Shown here: in pieces, positions 40,036 to 50,202 of the stretch | Position numbering within the stretch: the stretch's first letter is position 1 | Layout of the letters: each line of letters begins with the position of its first letter | Assembly: GCF_021440345.1 (NCBI RefSeq) | Contig: NZ_JAKCNS010000024.1 | Location: forward strand, 22,318-86,317 | DNA from: Kluyvera intermedia | GTDB taxonomy: Bacteria > Pseudomonadota > Gammaproteobacteria > Enterobacterales > Enterobacteriaceae | DNA: 64,000 nt | Direction of reading: 5' to 3' | Translations under genes and position numbers: made by a program | The notes under the pieces: generated by a model | What the model was told of the DNA's origin: nothing | The model's database searches: none | Seen by the model: the letters and a program-made list of their open reading frames with translations, nothing else

Positions 40036-41076
40036 ATGCAGTACCACCGTATCCCCCACAGCTCGCTTGAGATAAGCACTCTTGGGCTGGGCACAATGAC
40101 GTTTGGTGAACAGAATAGCGAAGCCGACGCCCATGCACAGCTTGATTACGCCGTAAGCCAGGGCATCAATCTGATTGATGTCGCTGAGATGTACCCCGTT
40201 CCGCCGCGCCCGGAAACTCAGGGGCTGACCGAGACCTACGTCGGTAACTGGCTGGCAAAACATGGCAATCGCGAAAAGCTGATTATTGCCTCTAAGGTCA
40301 GCGGTCCATCACGTAATAACGACAGCGGCATCCGACCAAACCAGGCGCTCGACCGTAAGAACATTCGTGATGCGCTGCATAACAGTCTCAAGCGCCTACA
40401 AACCGACTATCTCGACCTCTATCAGGTACACTGGCCGCAGCGCCCAACCAACTGTTTTGGCAAGCTGGGCTACACCTGGGCCGATTCCGCACCGCCCGTT
40501 TCGCTGCTGGAAACGCTGGAGGCGCTCACCGAGTATCAACGCGCCGGTAAGATTCGCTATATCGGCGTTTCCAACGAAACGGCCTTTGGCGTGATGCGCT
40601 ATCTGCACCTGGCCGACAAACACGACCTACCGCGCATCGTGACTATCCAGAACCCGTACAGCCTGGTAAACCGCAGCTACGAAGTGGCGCTGGCGGAAGT
40701 GAGCCAATTTGAAGGCGTGGAGCTGCTGGCCTATTCCTGCCTGGCGTTTGGCACGCTGACCGGTAAATACCTGAACGGAGCAAAACCAGCAGGAGCGCGT
40801 AATACGCTGTTTAGCCGCTTCACTCGTTACAGCGGTGAACAGACGCAGAAAGCGGTCGCCGCCTATGTCGATATCGCCAAACGTCATAATCTTGATCCAG
40901 CGCAGATGGCGCTGGCTTTCGTGCGTCGTCAGCCGTTTGTCGCCAGCACCCTGCTGGGGGCAACGACCATGGAGCAGCTCAAAACCAACGTCGAGAGTTT
41001 GTATCTGGAATTAAGTGAAGAGGTATTAGCGGAAATTGAAGCGGTGCATCAGGTTTATACCTATCCTGCACCGTAA
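40036..41076 (+). CDS. tas: Aldo/keto reductase family protein Tas
   Basis: A 346-residue NADP(H)-dependent aldo/keto reductase. MQYHRIPHSSLEISTLGLGT opens the barrel, with the catalytic-region Tyr in IDVAEMYPVPPRPETQ, Lys in KLIIASKVSGPSR and His in DLYQVHWPQRPTN. In E. coli tas suppresses the tyrosine requirement of starved auxotrophs; its physiological substrate is unsettled. The frame extends 36 hydrophobic codons upstream, but the start at 40036 is preceded by AAAGGAAG and matches E. coli. Confidence 0.95.
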   Translation: MQYHRIPHSSLEISTLGLGTMTFGEQNSEADAHAQLDYAVSQGINLIDVAEMYPVPPRPETQGLTETYVGNWLAKHGNREKLIIASKVSGPSRNNDSGIRPNQALDRKNIRDALHNSLKRLQTDYLDLYQVHWPQRPTNCFGKLGYTWADSAPPVSLLETLEALTEYQRAGKIRYIGVSNETAFGVMRYLHLADKHDLPRIVTIQNPYSLVNRSYEVALAEVSQFEGVELLAYSCLAFGTLTGKYLNGAKPAGARNTLFSRFTRYSGEQTQKAVAAYVDIAKRHNLDPAQMALAFVRRQPFVASTLLGATTMEQLKTNVESLYLELSEEVLAEIEAVHQVYTYPAP

Positions 41077-41092
41077 AATCGTTCGTTACCTT

Positions 41093-41121
41093 TCAGGGGC
41101 GCATCTGCGCCCCTGAGTTTT
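41093..41121 (+). terminator. Hairpin terminator between convergent tas and lplT
   Basis: TCAGGGGCGC-ATCT-GCGCCCCTGA is followed by GTTTTATT on the plus strand. It lies 17 bases past the tas stop and directly next to the lplT stop. On the minus strand its T run is poorer, so tas is the main client. Confidence 0.8.
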
Positions 41122-41122
41122 A

Positions 41123-42316
41123 TTAGCGCCGTTTTCCCCACAGCCACAGCACGATAATCGCCAGCGCAAACAGCACGCCAAAGCCGACACCCACGCCAAC
41201 CACCGGAATACCCACCGCGACAGCCAGCGAATACAGCCCCAGCATAATCAGCATGGCGCTGTTTTCACCGAGATTCTGCACGGCAATCGCATTGCCAGAC
41301 CCTACGGTTTTCTTACCGCGATCCTGTAGCAGCGCATTCAGCGGTACGATAAAGAAACCGCCGCAGATACCAATAATGAACAGCGTAACGTAGGCAGGCA
41401 GGATGGCGTGCTGCAGGGCAAATATTGCTACCACCACGCCAATCAAAACGCCGGCAGGCATACAGCGGGCCACCGTATCCAGCGTCACCAGCTTCGCCGC
41501 CGCCCCTGCCCCCACTACAATCCCAACCGCCACCATCGCGTTGAGATAGGTTGGCGTGGCGTTATCGGTTAACCCCAACACCAGCGGCACCCACAGCACC
41601 AGCAGGAAGCGCAGAGTCACACCCGCGCCCCAGAACAGGCTCGTCCCCAGCAGCGAGAAGCGGGTTTCGCCGTCGCGCCACAGCACATTGCAGGCATTGA
41701 AAAAACTCGCGGTCATGGGGCGAAAACGCCAGGATTGCCCCGGACGCGCGGCGGGCAGTTTGGGAATAAAGATATTCGCTACGACGGCGCCACCATAAAC
41801 TACCGCACAGAGCGCCAGCGCCCCAACGACGCTCATATCGGCAACGATACCGCCAGCCACCGAGCCCAGCAGAATTGCCGCAATGGTCGAGGCTTCCATC
41901 AGGCCGTTAGCTTTAACCAGCTTATCGCCGGTAGTAATTTCACCCAGAATGCCGTATTTCGCCGGCGAGTAGGCGGCCGCGCCAATCCCCACCAGCGTGT
42001 AGCCGATAAACGGATTCATCCCCACGCAAATGGCCGCCGCGCCCACCAATTTGAGGCCGTTGGCGAACATCATCACCCGGCCTTTACCAAAGCTATCCGC
42101 CACCTGGCCGACAAACGGCGCAAAAATGATGTAAGCACCCACAAACACCATCTGCAGCACCGGCTGGCTCCAGTCGGGATAGAACTGCTGCTTCATCAGC
42201 GCCAGCGTCGCAAACAGCAGCGCGTTGTCGCCAAAGGCCGAGAGGAACTGGGCAAAAATAACCGCCATCATGCCTTTCGACCAGATGGATGGGTTAGTGT
42301 GTACTGACTCACTCAT
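41123..42316 (-). CDS. lplT: Lysophospholipid transporter LplT
   Basis: A 397-residue major-facilitator protein with about 12 transmembrane helices that flips lysophospholipids across the inner membrane for repair by Aas. Conserved stretches include [20 protein letters not shown] and [18 protein letters not shown]. The start [10 protein letters not shown] is eight bases inside the end of aas, and the two proteins are fused in some bacteria. The longer frame upstream was rejected on family alignment. Confidence 0.96.
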   Translation of the reverse strand: MSESVHTNPSIWSKGMMAVIFAQFLSAFGDNALLFATLALMKQQFYPDWSQPVLQMVFVGAYIIFAPFVGQVADSFGKGRVMMFANGLKLVGAAAICVGMNPFIGYTLVGIGAAAYSPAKYGILGEITTGDKLVKANGLMEASTIAAILLGSVAGGIVADMSVVGALALCAVVYGGAVVANIFIPKLPAARPGQSWRFRPMTASFFNACNVLWRDGETRFSLLGTSLFWGAGVTLRFLLVLWVPLVLGLTDNATPTYLNAMVAVGIVVGAGAAAKLVTLDTVARCMPAGVLIGVVVAIFALQHAILPAYVTLFIIGICGGFFIVPLNALLQDRGKKTVGSGNAIAVQNLGENSAMLIMLGLYSLAVAVGIPVVGVGVGFGVLFALAIIVLWLWGKRR

Positions 42317-44468
42317 TCGGGTGTTCCGTCTCTGCAATCATGCTTTTGAGGGTGACGAAGTCCGGTTTACCGCTGCCCAAAAGCGGCAGCTGTTTCAGAT
42401 GGCGGATATCGCGTGGCACCGCCAGCTCCGGTACGCCGTTAGCCCGCGCATACTGCAGCAGCTTATCGCGGGTCAGTTCATTATCGGTGGTAAACAGCAC
42501 CAGCGCCTCGCCTTTATTGGCGTCGGTTTTTACCGCAGTGCCGTGCATTTTTTCCGGCGATACGCCAAGCGCCATCAGCTCAACCATCTCCAGCGAAATC
42601 ATCTCACCGGCAATTTTGGCAAAGCGCTTAGCACGCCCCTGGATTTGTACGAAGCCCTGCGCATCAAACGCCACGATATCGCCGGTGTCATACCAGCCGG
42701 TTTCCAGCTCGCCATGCTGATTTTCCGCCGTCGGCACTTCCAGCACGCCAGGGTTTTCGACGCGCAGATAGCCCGACATGACGTTTGGCCCCTTCACCTG
42801 TAGACGACCGCCCTGCTCAATCCCAGGGATCTCCAGCAGCCGCGCATCCATACCCGGCAAAATGCGCCCTACGGTGCCGGGTTTCGCCGCCATCGGCACG
42901 TTGATGGAAACCACCGGCGCACATTCCGTCACACCGTAGCCTTCCAGAATGCGCAGGCCGAATTTGTCCTGCCAGAGCTCTTTTGTGCTCTGCTGAAGCT
43001 TTTCCGCCCCGGCCACCACATAGCGTAGACGATAAAAATCGTACGGATTCGCAAAGCGGGCGTAGTTGCCTAAGAACGTCGACGTACCAAACAGGACGGT
43101 GCAGTTACGGTCATAGACCAGCTCCGGCACCACGCGATAGTGCAACGGGCTTGGGTAGAGGAATACTTCCGCCCCGGTCAGTAACGGGGTGAACAGCCCA
43201 ACCGTCAGGCCAAATGAGTGGAACAGCGGCAGCGCCGACATAAAGCGGTCGTTGGCGGTAAAGTCGGCGATGGTTTTAATCTGCTCGACGTTGGCCAGAA
43301 TGCTTTTGTGGCTGTGCACCACCCCTTTCGGGTGACCTTCCGAGCCGGAGGTGAAGAGAACAATCGCTGGGTCTTCCGGTTTTTGGGGCACCTGCGCCAG
43401 ATGCGGCATCAGTACGCGGGAGAAGATCCACAGCTTATCGGCGGTGGTGACATCGCCTTTTAAGTCTTCAAGGAACACCCAGCGCACCTGGGTCAACTGC
43501 TCCGTCAAATGCCAAAGCTTGCCTTTATCGAGGAAGGTGCGGGAGGTGAAAATGGTGCCAATCTGCGCCGCGGTGATGGCGCTGGTCAGGCCTTTCACCC
43601 CGGCGGTGTAGTTCATCATTGCCGGAATACGTCCGCGGGCGATAGCACCGAAAATGACCGCCGCGCTGATACCGGCGTTAGGCAGCATTAAACCGATCTT
43701 TTCACCCTTCTGGCTGTATTTTTCCAGAATTCGCGCCACAAACAGCGTCTTGGTCAGTAATTTTCGATAGTTGTCCGGCTGGAAGTTAATGTCTTCTATG
43801 CACGGTTTTTTCTCACCGTAACGACGCATTGCCGACAGCAGCGATTCATACAGCGTTTCGCGCGGGCGCACCGCCATCCGCGCTTCCATCATAATCTGAT
43901 GCAGCATTTCACCGGCGATCTTACGCCGGTCGCGGGCGCGCGGCGCTTCCGGCATCGGCAGCGTCGTTGGCGGCAGCAGGTGTAATTGAATACGCGGGAA
44001 CAAACGGCGTTTGACCAGCCCTTTCAGGCGGCTGAAGTAGGTCAATTCAGCCCCTTCGATACGCACTGGAATAATCGTGGCCCCGGATTTCGCCGCCACA
44101 AAAGCCGCGCCGTCATAGATTTTCATCAGCGAGCCGGAAACCGAAATGCGCCCTTCGGGGAAAATCACCACCGGACGGCCTTTTTCAATCAGGCGAACCA
44201 GGTGTTTGATTGACATCGGTTTAGTCGGGTCAAGCGGCACGAAATCAATGATTGGCGTCAGCCAGCGCATAAACCATTTTTCAGAAATCGAGCTGTAAAC
44301 GGCAAATACTGGACGAACAGGAAGAAACAGCGCCAGAAGCACACCGTCGAGAAACGAAACGTGATTGGGCGTAATCAGCACTTTGGGCTGATGTAGCGCC
44401 TCGGTGTTGCCGGTCATCCTTACACGGAATAACACCTTAAAAATCTGTCGGAAGAACCCCAGAAGCAT
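42309..44468 (-). CDS. aas: Bifunctional acyl-[ACP]-phospholipid O-acyltransferase/acyl-ACP synthetase Aas
   Basis: A 719-residue inner-membrane enzyme that reacylates lysophosphatidylethanolamine. The N-terminal acyltransferase domain has the NHxxxxD motif in [11 protein letters not shown] and [14 protein letters not shown]. The C-terminal AMP-binding domain has [20 protein letters not shown] and [18 protein letters not shown]. The frame extends 46 codons upstream into the omrA terminator region; [11 protein letters not shown] at 44468 matches the E. coli start. It is coupled to lplT. Confidence 0.96.
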   Translation of the reverse strand: MLLGFFRQIFKVLFRVRMTGNTEALHQPKVLITPNHVSFLDGVLLALFLPVRPVFAVYSSISEKWFMRWLTPIIDFVPLDPTKPMSIKHLVRLIEKGRPVVIFPEGRISVSGSLMKIYDGAAFVAAKSGATIIPVRIEGAELTYFSRLKGLVKRRLFPRIQLHLLPPTTLPMPEAPRARDRRKIAGEMLHQIMMEARMAVRPRETLYESLLSAMRRYGEKKPCIEDINFQPDNYRKLLTKTLFVARILEKYSQKGEKIGLMLPNAGISAAVIFGAIARGRIPAMMNYTAGVKGLTSAITAAQIGTIFTSRTFLDKGKLWHLTEQLTQVRWVFLEDLKGDVTTADKLWIFSRVLMPHLAQVPQKPEDPAIVLFTSGSEGHPKGVVHSHKSILANVEQIKTIADFTANDRFMSALPLFHSFGLTVGLFTPLLTGAEVFLYPSPLHYRVVPELVYDRNCTVLFGTSTFLGNYARFANPYDFYRLRYVVAGAEKLQQSTKELWQDKFGLRILEGYGVTECAPVVSINVPMAAKPGTVGRILPGMDARLLEIPGIEQGGRLQVKGPNVMSGYLRVENPGVLEVPTAENQHGELETGWYDTGDIVAFDAQGFVQIQGRAKRFAKIAGEMISLEMVELMALGVSPEKMHGTAVKTDANKGEALVLFTTDNELTRDKLLQYARANGVPELAVPRDIRHLKQLPLLGSGKPDFVTLKSMIAETEHPNE

Positions 44469-44549
44469 ACCAACTCCATTTGCCGTCATTTTGTCTTTGC
44501 AGGATACACAAGAAAACCGGGGAAATGCAGCAAACGGGCGGATTGTGGC

Positions 44550-44639
44550 AAAAAAAAACCTGCGCATCTGCGCAGGTCGGTGTAAGTGATGGAGTGTGCA
44601 AAGCACACCTTAAAAAATTCACCAATCAATACCTCTGGG
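44550..44639 (-). ncRNA. omrA: OmrA small RNA
   Basis: Read on the minus strand, the RNA begins CCCAGAGGTATTGATTGGTG, the 5' seed of E. coli OmrA, and ends with the terminator CCTGCGCAGATGCGCAGG plus nine T residues. The middle region, with a GGTGTGC/GCACACTCC hairpin, differs from E. coli. OmrA and OmrB are Hfq-dependent, OmpR-activated repressors of outer-membrane protein mRNAs such as ompT, cirA and csgD. In E. coli they occupy this same gap between aas and galR. Confidence 0.93.
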
Positions 44640-44754
44640 ACCCTAATTGTCTCTTTCAAGGCAGCCAGCAACCAGCAGAAAAACGCAAATGAATAAGCGG
44701 AAATGCAACGAGGTATTGCGATGTTCGGTAACTGTTACAGGGCAAAAAAAAACA

Positions 44755-44838
44755 AAAAAAAACCTGCGCATCTGCGCAGGTTGGTGTAATCAAGTGGTCA
44801 ACCTTTAGGGGGCGACTTCACCTATCAATACCTCTGGG
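44755..44838 (-). ncRNA. omrB: OmrB small RNA
   Basis: The minus strand begins CCCAGAGGTATTGATAGGTG and continues AAGTC, as in E. coli OmrB, and ends CCTGCGCAGATGCGCAGG with a T run. The 5' 15 bases and the terminator stem are identical to the neighbouring OmrA, while the centres are unrelated. It lies about 115 bases upstream of the omrA start, so the two have separate promoters. Confidence 0.93.
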
Positions 44839-45046
44839 ATAACCAGATTAGCAATTCGGCCAACGCGTTCTCCAGCAGACATTCGCAACAGCTTCTCGCA
44901 AAGTGTAAGCAAACGTTTGAAAATTCTCATTCGGTTGCATAACCGTGGTGTAACTCATCAATAAAACGTCATTCATGCCGCAATATTGTGCATTTCCCCA
45001 CAGACTCATCCTTGAATACAACAGGGATTTCCGTAACACTGTTATG

Positions 45047-45062
45047 GTGTAAGCGTTTACCC
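45047..45062 (+). promoter_or_regulatory. GalR/GalS-type operator upstream of galR
   Basis: GTGTAAGCGTTTACCC is a near-perfect match to the GalR/GalS operator pattern GTGNAANCGNTTNCAC, centred on CG. It ends 24 bases before the galR ATG, a position suited to autorepression. Confidence 0.7.
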
Positions 45063-45086
45063 ACCAAAAGATCATTAAGGTATATT

Positions 45087-46103
45087 ATGGCGACAATTAA
45101 AGATGTGGCCCGGCTTGCAGGCGTCTCCGTCGCTACCGTCTCCCGCGTTATCAACAACTCTCCCAAAGCCAGTGATGCTTCGCGTCAGGCCGTCTCCTCC
45201 GCCATGGAGGCGTTAAACTATCATCCCAACGCCAATGCGCGCGCACTCGCGCAGCAGTCGACGGAAACCGTCGGTCTGGTCGTGGGCGATGTTTCCGATC
45301 CGTTTTTTGGTGCCATGGTGAAGGCCGTGGAGCAGGTGGCCTACAACACCGGCAATTTTTTGCTGATTGGTAACGGCTACCATAATGAAGAAAAAGAGCG
45401 TCAGGCGATTGAGCAACTGATCCGCCATCGCTGCGCGGCGTTAGTCGTCCACGCCAAGCTGATTCCCGATGCGGAGCTGGCAGATTTGATGAAACAGATC
45501 CCCGGCATGGTGTTAATCAACCGCATTCTTCCTGGTTTTGAAAAGCGCTGCGTGGCGCTCGACGACCGTTATGGTGCCTGGCTGGCCACCCGTCATCTGA
45601 TTCAGCAAGGGCATAGCCGAATTGGCTATATCTGTTCGAATCACGCCATTTCGGATGCAGAAGACCGCCTGCAGGGCTATTACGATGCGCTAAAAGAGCA
45701 TGGTCTGCCGTGTAATGACCGTCTTGTCACCTTCGCGGAGCCGGACGAAAGCGGCGGCGAGCTGGCAATGACCGAGCTGCTGGGGCGCGGGAAGCAGTTT
45801 ACCGCCGTTGCCTGCTATAACGATTCGATGGCGGCTGGCGCGATGGGGGTACTCAACGACAATGGTATCGACGTCCCGCAAGAGATTTCGCTGATGGGGT
45901 TTGATGACGTGCTGGTGTCGCGCTATGTGCGTCCGCGTTTGACCACTATCCGCTACCCGATTGTCACCATGGCAACTCAGGCCGCTGAGCTGGCACTCGC
46001 GCTGGCGGATAACCGCCCGTTACCGGATATCACTCACCTGTTTAGCCCTACTCTGGTGCGCCGTCATTCGGTGATTTCGCCGAGCGAAGCACCAAAAGCA
46101 TAA
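45087..46103 (+). CDS. galR: Galactose operon repressor GalR
   Basis: A 338-residue LacI-family repressor. The helix-turn-helix MATIKDVARLAGVSVATVSR is at residues 1-20 with the hinge NYHPNANARALAQQSTETVG. The periplasmic-binding-protein-like effector domain follows (GLVVGDVSDPFFGAMVKAVE). It responds to galactose in E. coli and controls gal genes; none is in this window. The open frame extends 33 codons upstream, across the operator, and was rejected. Its 3' end overlaps the converging acetyltransferase gene by 40 bases. Confidence 0.95.
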   Translation: MATIKDVARLAGVSVATVSRVINNSPKASDASRQAVSSAMEALNYHPNANARALAQQSTETVGLVVGDVSDPFFGAMVKAVEQVAYNTGNFLLIGNGYHNEEKERQAIEQLIRHRCAALVVHAKLIPDAELADLMKQIPGMVLINRILPGFEKRCVALDDRYGAWLATRHLIQQGHSRIGYICSNHAISDAEDRLQGYYDALKEHGLPCNDRLVTFAEPDESGGELAMTELLGRGKQFTAVACYNDSMAAGAMGVLNDNGIDVPQEISLMGFDDVLVSRYVRPRLTTIRYPIVTMATQAAELALALADNRPLPDITHLFSPTLVRRHSVISPSEAPKA

Positions 46104-46600
46104 CGGTATAAATGCACGGTGGTGTCCGGATAATCCAGGGCGTCACCGATGTACTGCCAGCCAAAACGCTCATAAAAATCACGACAGGCCGAATAGAGAT
46201 ACAGCTCGTTAAAGCCCTGCGCTTTGGCATAGTCCATCACGTGCTGCTGAAGTTTGCCCGCCAGCCCGCGCCCTCGCGCGGGTTCATCCACGTACAGCGC
46301 CGCCATCCACGGCCACAGGTCCTGACGCGTGATTAAATCGCAGCGCCACAGGCCCACCGTCCCTATCAGTCTGTCGCCGTCGGTGGCGACGAAAGTGACC
46401 GGCAGCGCGCCCGGCGTCATGCTGTGGTTGATGACGCTGGCAAAAAATGCCGCCGGTAACCCTTCGCCAAACTCCTGCCACAGCCAGCGGCTGACCTGCT
46501 CCGCATGCTGCGGAACGGCGTAAAGGGGCTGAATAATCAAATGATTTACCTCTGCAAGATAAAGACAACTACCGGTAAGTGAACCGACATCAGCAGTCAT
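46064..46600 (-). CDS. GNAT family N-acetyltransferase, unknown substrate
   Basis: A protein of up to 178 residues with a GNAT fold. The acetyl-CoA-binding motif A is AALYVDEPARGRGLAGKLQQ near residues 99-118, and the C-terminal LYLYSACRDFYERFGWQYIG is typical of the family. The substrate cannot be told. The ATG at 46600 gives the longest form. A TTG start at LIIQPLYAVPQ with AGAGG eight bases upstream would remove 20 N-terminal residues that do not look like part of the fold. The gene is absent between galR and lysA in E. coli. Confidence 0.8.
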   Translation of the reverse strand: MTADVGSLTGSCLYLAEVNHLIIQPLYAVPQHAEQVSRWLWQEFGEGLPAAFFASVINHSMTPGALPVTFVATDGDRLIGTVGLWRCDLITRQDLWPWMAALYVDEPARGRGLAGKLQQHVMDYAKAQGFNELYLYSACRDFYERFGWQYIGDALDYPDTTVHLYRYAFGASLGEITE

Positions 46601-46837
46601 TTTAGGTGCCCTCCCACGATATCACTTGCACGTTATGCTCATTCCTCTCGCTCAATGCAAACTGCACTTTTCGCTTCATATCGCGCATTGCAGCATATAC
46701 ACAATGACATCTGGCGTTTTAGGGCAGGATACTGCAAAAGCGTGATCGCGATAGGTCTTTTACCCCCCTGGCAGTTCGCTTAACCCAGCGGCGTCTGTGA
46801 TAAACTGCGATGTATTATGGAGTCTCAGGAAATAATC

Positions 46838-47851
46838 ATGGCAACGATGCTGGATGTCTCAATACACGCGGGAGTTTCGAAAGCGACGGTATCCCGCGTG
46901 CTCAATGGTACTGGTCAGGTTAAAGAGAGCACCCGTCAACAGGTGTTCAAAGCGATGGAAGAGCTAGGCTACCGCCCAAACTTTTTGGCGCGATCGCTGG
47001 CAAACCGGACCAGCAACAGCATCGGTCTTGTGGTTTCGACCTTCGATGGTTTCTACTTTGGTCGCTTACTCCAGCAGGCTTCACGCCAGACGGAAGCCTG
47101 GGGCAAACAGCTTATCGTCACCGACGGCCACGACACGCCAGAGCGTGAAGAACAGGCGGTGCAAATGCTCGCCGACCGCCAGTGCGATGCCATCGTGCTC
47201 TACACTCGCCATATGAGCGAGAAAGCGATTATGTCGCTGGTGAATAACACACCGATGCCGCTGGTAGTTATCAACCGCGACGTCAGCCAGGCGCGCGATC
47301 GCTGCGTGTTCTTCGAACAGCAAGATGCGGCGTTCCAGGCGGTCGAGTATTTGATTTCCCAGGGGCACCGCGATATTGCCTGCATTACCGTTCCTATCCA
47401 TACGCCAACCGGTAAAGCGCGTTTGCAGGGCTATCGCCGGGCGCTGGAGCAAAACGGCATCAAGTGGGATCCGGCAAAGGTGAAGCACGGTGATTCGACC
47501 ATGAACTGTGGCTATGACATGTGTAACGCGTTGCTGACTGAGAAAGTGAAGTTTAGCGCGCTGTTCGCCTGTAACGACGATATGGCGCTCGGCGCGTCGA
47601 AAGCTCTGCATCAGGCGGGGCTGCGTATTCCGCAGGATATTTCGCTGTTTGGCTTTGATGATGCGCCAAGCGCTAAGTGGCTGGAGCCTGGGCTGTCTAC
47701 CGTTTATCTGCCGATCGACAACATGATCGTTACCGCTATCGACCAGGCCATTAAGCTGGCCAGCGGTGAAGAGATTGAAACCATTCCGCCGTTTACCGGC
47801 ACCCTGGTGCTGCGCGACTCGGTGACTACCGGGCCGTATTACGGATCGTAG
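46838..47851 (+). CDS. LacI family transcriptional regulator, AscG-like
   Basis: A 337-residue repressor with helix-turn-helix MATMLDVSIHAGVSKATVSR and hinge YRPNFLARSLANRTSNSIG. A sugar-binding-type effector domain follows (LVVSTFDGFYFGRLLQQASR, ALFACNDDMALGASKALHQA, ISLFGFDDAPSAKWL). It resembles AscG, the repressor of the cryptic E. coli beta-glucoside operon, more than GalR. No sugar operon is adjacent, so its target is unknown. It sits with the acetyltransferase gene between galR and lysA, an insertion relative to E. coli. Confidence 0.88.
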   Translation: MATMLDVSIHAGVSKATVSRVLNGTGQVKESTRQQVFKAMEELGYRPNFLARSLANRTSNSIGLVVSTFDGFYFGRLLQQASRQTEAWGKQLIVTDGHDTPEREEQAVQMLADRQCDAIVLYTRHMSEKAIMSLVNNTPMPLVVINRDVSQARDRCVFFEQQDAAFQAVEYLISQGHRDIACITVPIHTPTGKARLQGYRRALEQNGIKWDPAKVKHGDSTMNCGYDMCNALLTEKVKFSALFACNDDMALGASKALHQAGLRIPQDISLFGFDDAPSAKWLEPGLSTVYLPIDNMIVTAIDQAIKLASGEEIETIPPFTGTLVLRDSVTTGPYYGS

Positions 47852-47857
47852 TTCTAC

Positions 47858-47884
47858 ATCCCGGGAGCCTTACGCCCCCGGGAT
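47858..47884. terminator. Hairpin between the convergent LacI-type gene and lysA
   Basis: ATCCCGGG and CCCGGGAT form a GC-rich stem with an inner AGC/GCC extension. It lies within the 40 bases separating two convergent stop codons. Neither strand has a good T run, so it may act as a bidirectional mRNA-end hairpin rather than a strong terminator. Confidence 0.5.
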
Positions 47885-47891
47885 CGTCGCT

Positions 47892-49148
47892 TTAGATTAA
47901 TTCCAGCGCTAACAGCTCTTCAATCGTCTGGCGACGGCGAATCAGTCTCGCCACGCCGTTATCAAACAGCACTTCCGGCAGCAGTGGACGACTATTGTAG
48001 TTCGACGACATCGACGCGCCGTAGGCGCCGGTATCATGCAGGACCAGATAATCGCCCGGCACCACCGCAGGCAGCAGGCGCGTTTCCACTTTACCGCCCT
48101 CCTGCTGGGTAAATACATCACCCGATTCGCACAGCGGGCCTGCAACCACCGTTTCCAGCGGTGGCGCTTGTTCCAGAGAACGGCCATCGCCCGCCAGCGC
48201 CGAGATATGGTGATAGCTGCCGTACATCGCCGGACGCATCAGATCATTAAAACCGGCGTCGATCAACACAAAGTGACGGCTGCCCATCTCTTTAACGCTA
48301 CGTACCTGCGCCACCAGCACACCCGCTTCTGCCACCAGAAAACGCCCAGGTTCGATTTCCAGCTTCACCGGGTGCCCCAGGTGTTTGGCTATCTGCTCAC
48401 GCGCACTGTTCCACAGGCCGAAGTAGTGATCGGTGTTGATCGACTCTTCTCCTTCACGATACGGGATAGATAATCCGCCGCCCGCCGAGATCGCTTCCAG
48501 ATCCTGGCCGAATTCCACCACCTGACGCACCATCGCGCCGCAGACCTGCTCCAGATGACCGTAATCCACGCCAGAACCGATATGCATATGAATACCGACC
48601 AGTTTCAGCTGATAGCGCTGGATAACTTCCAGCGCCGCCGGCAGGTCGCTATACCAGATGCCGTGCTTGCTGTTTTCGCCGCCGGTGTTGGTTTTCTGGC
48701 TGTGCCCGTGGCCAAACCCAGGGTTCACCCGCAGCCATACGCGATGGCCCGGTGAAACCTGGCCCAGTTGTTCGAGCATATCCACCGAACCGGCATTCAC
48801 CGGGATCTGCAGTTCATGCACTCTTGCGAGCGTTGCGCCATCAATCATATCGGCAGTGAAGACTATCTCATCTTTACCCGGCACATAGCCCGCCGCGATG
48901 GCGCGTTCAATCTCACCTAATGATACCGAATCCACCTTCACGCCCTGCTCGCGCATCAGCCGCAGAATATGAATATTCGAGCAGGCCTTCTGGGCAAAAC
49001 GGATAACATCAAACTGATTGAGCTTGGCAATCTGCGCGCGAATAATCTGTGCGTCGTAGACCCACACCGGGCAGCCAAATTCGGCCGGCAGGCGCAGCAG
49101 GTTGTCGGCGGTCAGGTCGGTATCGGTGTTGTTGAGCGGGCGTGGCAT
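47892..49148 (-). CDS. lysA: Diaminopimelate decarboxylase LysA
   Basis: A 418-residue PLP-dependent fold-III decarboxylase that converts meso-diaminopimelate to lysine. The Schiff-base lysine is in DVIRFAQKACSNIHI near residue 54. The cofactor phosphate loop is QAISAGGGLSIPY-like (DLEAISAGGGLSIP), and the dimer active-site cysteine is in GPLCESGDVFTQ. It is divergent from its activator gene lysR, 118 bases away. Confidence 0.97.
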   Translation of the reverse strand: MPRPLNNTDTDLTADNLLRLPAEFGCPVWVYDAQIIRAQIAKLNQFDVIRFAQKACSNIHILRLMREQGVKVDSVSLGEIERAIAAGYVPGKDEIVFTADMIDGATLARVHELQIPVNAGSVDMLEQLGQVSPGHRVWLRVNPGFGHGHSQKTNTGGENSKHGIWYSDLPAALEVIQRYQLKLVGIHMHIGSGVDYGHLEQVCGAMVRQVVEFGQDLEAISAGGGLSIPYREGEESINTDHYFGLWNSAREQIAKHLGHPVKLEIEPGRFLVAEAGVLVAQVRSVKEMGSRHFVLIDAGFNDLMRPAMYGSYHHISALAGDGRSLEQAPPLETVVAGPLCESGDVFTQQEGGKVETRLLPAVVPGDYLVLHDTGAYGASMSSNYNSRPLLPEVLFDNGVARLIRRRQTIEELLALELI

Positions 49149-49162
49149 AGCGAACTCCGGTT

Positions 49163-49178
49163 ATCATTTTTTTATGAT
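49163..49178. promoter_or_regulatory. Candidate LysR-binding palindrome in the lysA-lysR gap
   Basis: ATCATTTTTTTATGAT is an imperfect dyad with the AT-rich centre expected of LysR-type sites. It lies 15 bases upstream of lysA and 89 bases upstream of lysR. LysR activates lysA and represses itself in E. coli; assignment of this sequence as the site is inference. Confidence 0.4.
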
Positions 49179-49266
49179 TACGCCACAGCCGATAGAGAAT
49201 AAAAAATATCGTTTTATCGCGAGTCTATGCAAAAATGATATGGACTCATTGATTCAAGGAACGCTG

Positions 49267-50202
49267 ATGCCCGCCGTTAACCTGCGCCACATCGAAATCT
49301 TTCACGCCGTGATGACGGCGGGCAACCTGACGGAAGCCGCGCGGTTGCTCAATACCTCACAGCCGACCGTCAGCCGCGAGCTGGCGCGCTTTGAACAGGT
49401 GCTGGGATTGAAGCTATTTGAGCGTAGCCGCGGGCGTTTGCATCCGACCGTACAGGGGCTGCGATTATTTGAAGAGGTCCAGCGCTCGTGGTACGGCCTT
49501 GACCGCATCGTCAGCGCCGCAGAAAGCCTGCGCGAATTTCGTCAGGGCGAGCTGTCGATTGTCTGCCTGCCGGTGTTTTCGCAATCTTTTTTACCGCTCC
49601 TACTCCAACCGTTTCTGGCACGCTACCCGCAGGTAAATATCCAGATAGTGCCGCAGGAATCGCCGTTGCTGGAAGAGTGGCTGTCGGCACAGCGCCACGA
49701 TCTGGGGCTGACGGAGACAATGCACACGCCCGCTGGAACCGAGCGAATGCCGCTGTTAACCCTGAATGAAGTTTGCGTACTGCCGGCGACGCATCCGCTG
49801 GCGGAGAAAGCGGTGCTGACCCCCGCCGATTTCCAGGGCGAGAACTATATTAGCCTGTCGCGCACCGACAGCTATCGCCAACTGCTCGACACGCTGTTTA
49901 GCGAGCACCAGATTAAGCGGCGGATGGTGGTTGAAACCCACAGCGCAGCGTCAATTTGCGCGATGGTGAAAGCGGGTGTCGGCATTTCCATCGTCAACCC
50001 GCTGACCGCGCTCGACTACGTGAACAGCGGGGTCGTCATTCGCCGTTTCAGCATTGACGTCCCCTTCACCGTCAGCCTGGTGCGCCCGCTGCATCGCCCA
50101 ACCTCCGCGCTCATCGAAACCTTTAGCGCCCATCTGCAGCAAAACCTCGCGCGCATTACCGAGCCGCTGGATGCGGTGCTTAATCCCGCTAAGAGAGCAT
50201 GA
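49267..50202 (+). CDS. lysR: LysR transcriptional activator of lysA
   Basis: A 311-residue regulator that gives its name to the LysR family. The helix-turn-helix [20 protein letters not shown] lies near residues 20-39, and the effector domain follows ([20 protein letters not shown]). It activates lysA when diaminopimelate is present. The open frame begins 55 codons earlier inside the lysA promoter; [19 protein letters not shown] matches E. coli. Its end overlaps the converging racemase gene by 14 bases. Confidence 0.96.
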   Translation: MPAVNLRHIEIFHAVMTAGNLTEAARLLNTSQPTVSRELARFEQVLGLKLFERSRGRLHPTVQGLRLFEEVQRSWYGLDRIVSAAESLREFRQGELSIVCLPVFSQSFLPLLLQPFLARYPQVNIQIVPQESPLLEEWLSAQRHDLGLTETMHTPAGTERMPLLTLNEVCVLPATHPLAEKAVLTPADFQGENYISLSRTDSYRQLLDTLFSEHQIKRRMVVETHSAASICAMVKAGVGISIVNPLTALDYVNSGVVIRRFSIDVPFTVSLVRPLHRPTSALIETFSAHLQQNLARITEPLDAVLNPAKRA

